Below are positions 6,206-10,302 of a stretch of DNA of 10,302 nucleotides, piece after piece. Source of the DNA: Desulfobacterales bacterium. Its GTDB lineage: Bacteria; Desulfobacterota; DSM-4660; Desulfatiglandales; Desulfatiglandaceae. The DNA is taken from the NCBI GenBank assembly GCA_027061865.1, contig JAMOVZ010000204.1, positions 1 to 10,302 on the forward strand. The letters run 5' to 3'. Position numbers and translations under genes: made by a program. The notes under the pieces were generated by a model. It saw only the letters and a list, made by a program, of their open reading frames with translations. It searched no databases and was not told the origin of the DNA. The stretch's first letter is position 1, and each line of letters starts with the position of its first letter.

Positions 6206-6708
6206 ACTTCCTCCTTTCTTTTTACCTCGTTCCGTAGGTCCTCCCCTGAATCCAACTCACTTTGAGTAGTTCCCCTTGCCAGGACTTTATGGATTACTGG
6301 AGTGAGAGCACCCTTTTTGCTCATTCGTTTCGATATCAGAGCAGTAATTCCATAACCAAACGCCAAGCCAACGAATGCTAGGGCAATTACACCCCCAACC
6401 TCTGAAAGCCCAATAGCAGTATGCACCGCCCCTCCTATGATCGCTCCCAGTAGGAATCCAATGATCGGGATTAGATAAAGGGCAGCCGCACTCTTTAACA
6501 CTACACCGGGTTCTAGAGAAAGGGCCACAAGGTCTCCTGACGCAGCCTTTGCCTTATTGAGGGCTCTCGTGATCATCTTGCCGCCGGTCTCAGAGGCCAC
6601 ACAGCAATGGGAAGCGCCACAATTCTCACAGGCGTCACGGCGCTTGGTCACCACCTCTGCCCAACCATCCTCTATGGTCCTCAGTACTATTCCTTGCTCC
6701 TGTGGCAT
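6202..6708 (-). CDS. rseC: RseC/MucC-family membrane protein (SoxR-reducing system type)
   Basis: A 168-residue inner-membrane protein matching the RseC/MucC layout: an N-terminal domain starting with a beta-rich stretch (G.V....DGWAEVV), a cysteine cluster C-x2-C-x4-CC (residues 27, 30, 35, 36), then two membrane helices (about 73-95 and 103-126) and a polar tail. In E. coli, RseC works with the Rsx electron-transfer complex that keeps SoxR reduced, and family members often sit beside Rnf/Rsx genes. Here there is no Rnf; the protein opens a different electron-transfer operon. GAGGAG lies about eight bases before the ATG, and transcription would start at the sigma-54 promoter about 145 bases upstream. 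A role as redox sensor, iron-sulfur helper or assembly factor is inferred. The C-terminal tail past residue 140 is charged and has no visible motif. Confidence 0.85.
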   Translation of the reverse strand: MPQEQGIVLRTIEDGWAEVVTKRRDACENCGASHCCVASETGGKMITRALNKAKAASGDLVALSLEPGVVLKSAAALYLIPIIGFLLGAIIGGAVHTAIGLSEVGGVIALAFVGLAFGYGITALISKRMSKKGALTPVIHKVLARGTTQSELDSGEDLRNEVKRKEEV

Positions 6709-6862
6709 GCTTTCAACTCCTCTGTTTACCCTTTTTATAGACCACCATATTGGCCATGCCAGCCATCATTTGATTTGCATTATGATAATGGAAGTTTTAA
6801 AAAATTACTTTCTTGTTATGGCCTTTCTGACTCCCTGCCCCGACATTTTACTGGATAGATAG

Positions 6863-6878
6863 AGCAACACTCATGCCA
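6863..6878 (-). promoter_or_regulatory. Sigma-54 (-24/-12) promoter of the RseC/ferredoxin/cytochrome operon
   Basis: The minus strand reads TGGCAT-GAGTG-TTGCT, matching TGGCAC-N5-TTGC(A/T) with exact spacing and one deviation. It has the same TGGCAT -24 box as the copper operon promoter. Transcription would start near 6852, giving a leader of about 143 bases before the RseC-like ATG. Two dyads lie about 98 and 130 bp upstream of the -24 element, as expected for enhancer-type activator sites. Confidence 0.75.
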
Positions 6879-6965
6879 CTCTGTGGTAAAAATAACAACT
6901 AGCCGAAATATCAGCTTAACCCATAAAACCTGTAAGGTATGATATTCTTGGAATTCAAGCCTGAG

Positions 6966-6982
6966 TGTTTACTTTTTACGCA
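6966..6982. promoter_or_regulatory. Promoter-proximal activator dyad, RseC operon
   Basis: The bases TGTTTA-CTTTT-TACGCA match TGnnTA-N5-TAnnCA exactly. The extended 19-base site (6965-6983) also has matching outer G and C. Centre 6974, 32 bp from the distal dyad. Similar to the distal dyad of the copper operon at 13 of 19 positions. Confidence 0.6.
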
Positions 6983-6997
6983 CCTGATACAGAGAAC

Positions 6998-7014
6998 TGG
7001 GTAAAATTTACTCA
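6998..7014. promoter_or_regulatory. Promoter-distal activator dyad, RseC operon
   Basis: The bases TGGGTA-AAATT-TACTCA match TGnnTA-N5-TAnnCA exactly. Over 19 bases (6997-7015) it is nearly a perfect palindrome, CTGGGTAAA-A-TTTACTCAG, with one unmatched pair. Centre 7006. It is the most symmetric of the four sites, so it may be the strongest. Confidence 0.65.
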
Positions 7015-7269
7015 GATTATGTCAGGAAATGATAGGCCCTTCGCTGCCCTCATAAAAGAAAGCTATCTTTACTCTAGGATATTACCAGACGCCTAGCCTT
7101 TCATCAACTTAATGTTCGGGATTCCGAAAAGCAGGCAGCTAATGAATTATTTCTCTCTAAGCAACATCATAATACCACATAGTGGTTCTAATTACATCCA
7201 AGATCCGTCCAGAAAGAAAAACCTCCCCCCTGACACACTTAATTTTTTATGGCTTCTCATGGAAATCTG

Positions 7270-7315
7270 TGCTCAATAATGAGGAGCTAATTTAGGAAGC
7301 TCATTTACTATGAGC
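7270..7315. repeat. Three adjacent short inverted repeats
   Basis: Within 46 bases lie CTCA-N4-TGAG, GAGCT-N9-AGCTC and the exact repeat GCTCAT-TTACT-ATGAGC (7299-7315). All share the element GCTC/GAGC, so the stems can pair in alternative ways. No T run follows on either strand. Function unknown; could be a folded RNA or an operator cluster. Confidence 0.4.
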
Positions 7316-7367
7316 GCCCGAACTTAAGTGGGCCTAAGCAATCAGACTATCAGATCCACAGGGCAGC

Positions 7368-7421
7368 CAATCCCCTGGGATTGCGGCGGTTACCGGGGCA
7401 AACCCTGGGTGAAATGATCAC
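7368..7421. repeat. Three consecutive GC-rich stem-loops
   Basis: CAATCCC-CT-GGGATTG (7368-7383), CCGGGG-CAAA-CCCTGG (7393-7408) and GTGA-AATGA-TCAC (7409-7421) follow one another closely. The second is fully paired on the plus strand only through a G-U pair and has a mismatch on the minus strand, which slightly favours a plus-strand RNA. No T run follows on either strand. I could not match it to a known RNA family. It lies about 170 bases beyond the methyltransferase stop codon. Confidence 0.4.
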
Positions 7422-7587
7422 TGTAAAAAAGGAAAGAGAAGTTTACATGGTGGGAAGGATATGAAGAATATAATTCTCCTGAAACAAAAGAGGGTATTGA
7501 AGTGAATTGATAAGTCATCGTGGGAAAAGAGCCAGGGAAGTTCCAGAGGGTATATGATGGGAAGGGGTGGAAGGAGGTCGACCCGAA

Positions 7588-8379
7588 TCAGGGTATCTCT
7601 TGCCATGTAAAAACCTTTGATGAGAGGAGGACCTCGCAACTCCTCGCGATTCTTACTGTATCCAGCCGGAAAGCATTCAGTAGTATAGCTGAAACTCCAG
7701 AGTAAGCCAGCATTGGGAGATATGCCATTTCCAGCACCCTTTTCTTTTCCAAAGGCGCCTTGCCTGTTGTCAGATTTGAAAGCCCCACCATGGTCCTGAC
7801 ATGACGGCCTAAGACATCCGGGAGTGTCTGGATTACTGAGAGAACCGCCTGATTTTGGGCCAGCCCATCTTCCCATAGCGCAGGAACCACAATGGGATCT
7901 ATGATGAGCTTTTCAGGGGGCAAGCCCGATCTTTGAAATACCGTATAAAGCTCTATTGCCACATTTAACCGCTCTTCGTAGCCCGGGGGGACATGTCCAT
8001 TTGGCAAAAGCAGGTAACCCACTATTTCAGTGCCGAATTTTCCAGCCAAGGGGAGTATGTGTTCAATTTTCTTAGGTTCAAGCGAGAAGCCATTAATTAC
8101 AACAGGATTCTTGGCTGCTTTTAATCCAGCCTCTAAGGCGACAGGATTGGTTGTGTCCAAGAACAACGTCTTGCCTGTAACCTCTTGGACGGTTTCGACC
8201 AGGAATGCCATCCTCTTTTCAGCATCATGCTTCAATGGTCCCGGATTTATATCAATGGCATCAATGCCAGCTCGAAGGCACCTAACAACCAGCTCTTGTA
8301 TAGGCTTAGCGTCAAAGCCTTCAATAGCTTTATAAATATCAGGCCTTGCAGCCTGAAGATTATCAGCCACTATGAGCAA
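7588..8379 (-). CDS. acsE: Methyltetrahydrofolate methyltransferase, AcsE-like
   Basis: A 263-residue cytoplasmic enzyme of the pterin-binding (dihydropteroate synthase-like) TIM-barrel family. It closely follows AcsE, which moves the methyl group of methyltetrahydrofolate to the cobalt of the corrinoid iron-sulfur protein in the Wood-Ljungdahl pathway; the Moorella enzyme is about the same length. Visible pterin-site residues: Asp43 and Asn45 in IDINPGP, Asp75 in LDTTNP, Asn96 in VINGFS, Asp161 in IIDP, and Asn202 in GLSN, the last corresponding to the catalytic Asn of AcsE. The start is a TTG: the stop of the upstream aldolase is in frame 18 bases before it, so no earlier start exists, and GGAGGC lies six bases upstream. 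No corrinoid protein or CO dehydrogenase gene is seen nearby, so another corrinoid methyl acceptor is possible. Confidence 0.85.
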   Translation of the reverse strand: MLIVADNLQAARPDIYKAIEGFDAKPIQELVVRCLRAGIDAIDINPGPLKHDAEKRMAFLVETVQEVTGKTLFLDTTNPVALEAGLKAAKNPVVINGFSLEPKKIEHILPLAGKFGTEIVGYLLLPNGHVPPGYEERLNVAIELYTVFQRSGLPPEKLIIDPIVVPALWEDGLAQNQAVLSVIQTLPDVLGRHVRTMVGLSNLTTGKAPLEKKRVLEMAYLPMLAYSGVSAILLNAFRLDTVRIARSCEVLLSSKVFTWQEIP

Positions 8380-8385
8380 GCTAGA

Positions 8386-8391
8386 GCCTCC
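8386..8391 (-). promoter_or_regulatory. Ribosome binding site that fixes a TTG start
   Basis: GGAGGC on the minus strand lies six bases before the TTG at 8379. Together with the in-frame stop just upstream it settles the start of the methyltransferase gene. Confidence 0.75.
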
Positions 8392-8397
8392 AAATCC

Positions 8398-9306
8398 TTA
8401 TACTGCCTGATCATTGATGCATTCGCGAACCATTACCTTTAGAGTCTCCCGCTCCTCATATCTGAGGTCAAGGAGAGGGGGGCGGACCGGGCCACCATGA
8501 TAACCAAGAAAGTCTAGGGCCGCTTTTAGGCCTGCAACGCCAAATCGGGCTGTCACCGCATTGTTAAGCGGAATAATCCTTCTTTGAAGCTCAGCACCTT
8601 CCTCCATCCTTCCCTCTTGGTAAAGGCCGTAAATGTCCAACATCACTTGGGGCGCAACATTTGCCACGGCCATTATTCCGCCTGAAGCTCCCACTGCCAG
8701 AGACGGAAAAAAGAATCCGCCTGAGCCGGCCAAGACCTGAAATGGCTTAGGTGTTAATCGGACCATGTCCGCTATTTTTGTAATGTTGCCCCCACTTTCC
8801 TTTATGCCGATAATGTTGGGGTGCCTGGAAAGCTCGGCCACCAGATTGCCGTCCAATTCCACATGTGTAAAGGCAGGCACATTATAGAGAAGTATAGGTA
8901 TAGGTGATCTATCGGCCACGGTTTGATAATGTCTTTTCAAGACCTCGTGGGTCATCTTGCCGGTATAAAAATGAGGGCTTACGATTAGGGCCGCATCTGC
9001 GCCGATTTCTGCGGCCTTGCATGTTAGCTCAATGGTGGCCTTGGTAGCCTCGCATCCGGTCCCTGCAATCATCCACTTGTTGGACGGTATAACACTCCTT
9101 GCCGTCTCCAAGATCGCCAGTTTTTCATCCACAGTGAGATAAGGGGTTTCCCCGTTTGACCCCAGCACCACATATCCTGAAAGCTCATAGGCGTTCCAGC
9201 GGTCAAGGTTTTTTCGCAATGCCACATGGTCCACCTCACCATGGGGCCCAAACGGAGTGGGTATCGGGGGAATGACTCCTTCTAGTCTTTTAACAAGACC
9301 GGCCAT
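8398..9306 (-). CDS. DapA-superfamily aldolase, 4-hydroxy-2-oxoglutarate aldolase-like
   Basis: A 302-residue TIM-barrel aldolase forming a Schiff base through Lys169 (GIKESGG), with the partner Tyr141 (LLYNVP). In place of the GTTGE loop of dihydrodipicolinate synthase it has GSNGE (49-53). That loop, the AGTGCEATKAT segment (81-91) and the C-terminal NNAVTARFGVAGLK...GYHGGPVRPPL closely resemble mammalian HOGA1, as I recall its sequence. HOGA1 splits 4-hydroxy-2-oxoglutarate into pyruvate and glyoxylate. The best guess is therefore a HOGA-type aldolase rather than lysine-pathway DapA, though a different 2-oxo acid substrate is possible. The ATG is preceded by GGAGGC at a good distance. The gene ends 18 bases before the methyltransferase start, so the two are surely co-transcribed, and it follows the acyl-CoA synthetase genes after 78 bases. 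It may feed pyruvate or glyoxylate into that metabolism. Confidence 0.85.
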   Translation of the reverse strand: MAGLVKRLEGVIPPIPTPFGPHGEVDHVALRKNLDRWNAYELSGYVVLGSNGETPYLTVDEKLAILETARSVIPSNKWMIAGTGCEATKATIELTCKAAEIGADAALIVSPHFYTGKMTHEVLKRHYQTVADRSPIPILLYNVPAFTHVELDGNLVAELSRHPNIIGIKESGGNITKIADMVRLTPKPFQVLAGSGGFFFPSLAVGASGGIMAVANVAPQVMLDIYGLYQEGRMEEGAELQRRIIPLNNAVTARFGVAGLKAALDFLGYHGGPVRPPLLDLRYEERETLKVMVRECINDQAV

Positions 9307-9384
9307 CCAATTGCCTCCATGGCATCAGGCCCTCACTCGTGCAACTCTCTTTGTCTTCTGCCATTAAACACTTACTTTCTATAA

Positions 9385-10059
9385 CTACCGGGATTCAAGC
9401 ACCACTAAGGCATCAACTGCTACAGGGCCGCCCCCCCGAAGTATGATAGGATTTATGTCTATCTCCTTTATCTCCTCAATTTCCAAGCCGATCTGTCCCA
9501 CTGTGATAAGGATTTGGGAAAGCAGCTCGATGTCGGCCGGAGGCATGCCCCTCACGCTCTCAAGGATCTTATGTGCTTTAATCTCTTTCATCATCTCCAA
9601 GGCATCTTTTTTTTCGAGAGGAGCCACCCGGAATGACACGTCTTTGAGGATCTCGGTAAAAATACCTCCTAGACCAAACATCACACAGGGGCCGAATTGA
9701 CTATCCCTTGTAAGGCCCACAACCAGTTCCCTTTGCCCCTTAACCATTTCTTGGACCAAAACTGCCTTGTCTTCGTCTTCCAGTTTTTCCAATATGGCCT
9801 TAAACGCATTTTCTGCTTCTTCTTGGTTGCGGATATCCACGTGGACAAGGCCCTTTTCTGTCTTATGGGCCACTTGAGCAGAATGGGCCTTAAGCACCAA
9901 CGGGTATCCAATCTGGCTGACTGCATCTTTTAATTGCCTTAAATTCTCCACCACTATCTCCCTTGTCACAGGTATCCCATAGTGGGCCAGCAATTTCTTG
10001 GATTCATACTCGGAGAGCATCTTTCTGCCTTCTTTAAGAGCATCTTTGATTATTTCCAT
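9385..10059 (-). CDS. ADP-forming acyl-CoA synthetase, beta (ATP-grasp) subunit
   Basis: A 224-residue ATP-grasp protein matching the beta subunit of ADP-forming acetyl/acyl-CoA synthetase, which makes ATP from acyl-CoA, ADP and phosphate while releasing the acid (reversible). Visible parts: N-terminal L.EYESKKLLAHYGIP (15-30), Lys57 in LKAHS, HKTEKG (65-70), Glu104 in VQEM, the long conserved GLGGIFTEILKDVSFRVAPL (129-148), and EIDINPII (199-206) near the end with the metal-binding Asn. Length fits the stand-alone beta subunit of two-gene enzymes, as in Pyrococcus, rather than the roughly 700-residue fused form. GGGGGAA precedes the ATG by about nine bases. The alpha subunit gene lies directly upstream with a 58-base gap. 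The acyl substrate (acetate or another acid) cannot be told from sequence. Confidence 0.9.
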   Translation of the reverse strand: MEIIKDALKEGRKMLSEYESKKLLAHYGIPVTREIVVENLRQLKDAVSQIGYPLVLKAHSAQVAHKTEKGLVHVDIRNQEEAENAFKAILEKLEDEDKAVLVQEMVKGQRELVVGLTRDSQFGPCVMFGLGGIFTEILKDVSFRVAPLEKKDALEMMKEIKAHKILESVRGMPPADIELLSQILITVGQIGLEIEEIKEIDINPIILRGGGPVAVDALVVLESR

Positions 10060-10117
10060 GATATTAGTTCCCCCATTGTATGCTTAGGTAGTCATGCCAG
10101 TTATAGCGGTACTATAG

Positions 10118-10302
10118 TCAAACAGGAGAAGAATAATTATATAAGAAGGCCATGGCCCTAGCCGCCCGCTCAGGGGTAGAAAGGTTTACAAGAGCGCCTG
10201 ATTCTTCAAGTTCCTTTACTTGTATGTCCCAGATGCCAGGAGGGGCAAGAAAGCAGCTTATTACCGGCTTTCTCTGATGCCACTCTTTAAGCAGGCCTGA
10301 CA
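10118..10302 (-). CDS. ADP-forming acyl-CoA synthetase, alpha subunit, C-terminal fragment
   Basis: The last 60 codons of a gene entering from the right edge and ending at TGA 10120-10118. The peptide reads SGLLKEWHQRKPVISCFLAP at its start and ends with ESGALVNLSTPERAARAMAFLYNY followed by SSPV. This fits the end of the alpha subunit: a strand in which lysine and proline precede a hydrophobic run, then a G.(P/L)V..(S/T)PERAARA(M/L)A.L..Y helix. The catalytic His and the CoA-binding domain would lie outside the window. Because the beta subunit follows at once, the pair should form an alpha/beta acyl-CoA synthetase. The 58-base gap to the beta gene has a short TATAG/CTATA inverted repeat and no clear promoter. 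Confidence 0.8.
   Translation of the reverse strand, partial: SGLLKEWHQRKPVISCFLAPPGIWDIQVKELEESGALVNLSTPERAARAMAFLYNYSSPV

Larger units (their letters stand above)
6709..7587. other. 879-base gap with regulatory and structured elements
   Basis: No convincing gene lies here. The low-coordinate part (6709-7015) is the leader and control region of the RseC-like operon: a sigma-54 promoter and two activator dyads. The middle (about 7016-7290) is AT-rich with stop codons in every frame. Stem-loop clusters lie at 7270-7315 and 7368-7421. The last part (7422-7587) follows the methyltransferase gene on the minus strand; I see no clear intrinsic terminator there. No tRNA, known riboswitch, CRISPR or transposon was recognised. 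Confidence 0.6.

Noticed and set aside
6713..6769. 18-codon frame (MMAGMANMVVYKKGKQRS) just ahead of the RseC-like gene, a possible leader peptide
   Set aside because: No ribosome binding site, and its stop merely overlaps the RseC-like ribosome binding site; too short to support on sequence alone.
7361..7423. Cyclic-di-GMP (GEMM) riboswitch because of GGGCAAACC-like bases
   Set aside because: The other conserved GEMM segments are absent and no plus-strand gene follows.
7520..7705. Plus-strand frame opening with GTG, 61 codons, somewhat protein-like beginning
   Set aside because: No ribosome binding site, no recognisable family, and more than half lies antisense to the well-supported methyltransferase 3' end.
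7418..7876. Minus-strand frame of 152 codons
   Set aside because: Most of it overlaps the methyltransferase gene in another frame and its composition (many Pro, Phe, Leu, Cys) is typical of a shadow frame.

Overview
The window looks like chromosome from a strict anaerobe, most plausibly a sulfur- or sulfate-metabolising bacterium of the Desulfobacterota (old Deltaproteobacteria) or a relative. Pointers are a DsrE-family start, a seven-haem c-type cytochrome, an ADP-forming acyl-CoA synthetase with separate subunits, a methyltetrahydrofolate methyltransferase of the AcsE type, and two -24/-12 (sigma-54) promoters. This placement is inferred from gene content; no rRNA or other marker is present. 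All convincing genes lie on the minus strand, so transcription runs from high to low coordinates.

Region A (10302-7588) is a carbon-metabolism gene run: the 3' end of an ADP-forming acyl-CoA synthetase alpha subunit, its ATP-grasp beta subunit, a DapA-superfamily aldolase close to 4-hydroxy-2-oxoglutarate aldolase, and an AcsE-like methyltransferase starting at TTG. Region B (7587-6709) is an 879-base gap without a convincing gene. It carries clustered stem-loops, two matching 17-bp dyads and a sigma-54 promoter.

Region C (6708-3337) is a tightly packed six-gene operon: RseC-like membrane protein, thioredoxin-reductase-like flavoprotein, small secreted/membrane-anchored protein, plant-type [2Fe-2S] ferredoxin, b-cytochrome-like membrane protein, and membrane-anchored heptahaem cytochrome c. 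Read together it looks like a route moving electrons from a cytoplasmic donor across the membrane to periplasmic haems.

Region D (3336-408) is a second sigma-54 promoter with a second pair of the same dyads, an apparently broken small secreted Met-rich gene, and a copper-type P1B ATPase with a His-rich tail, YHS domain and heavy-metal-binding domain, followed by a small terminator. Region E (407-1) is a gap and the first 24 codons of a DsrE-family protein.

The most interesting result is regulatory. Regions C and D each have a TGGCAT-N5-TTGC(T/A) promoter, and about 100-140 bp upstream of each lie two copies of the dyad TGnnTA-N5-TAnnCA, spaced exactly 32 bp centre to centre in both cases. 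This suggests one sigma-54 activator controls both the electron-transfer operon and the copper exporter, making them parts of one metal/redox response. The regulator is not in the window.
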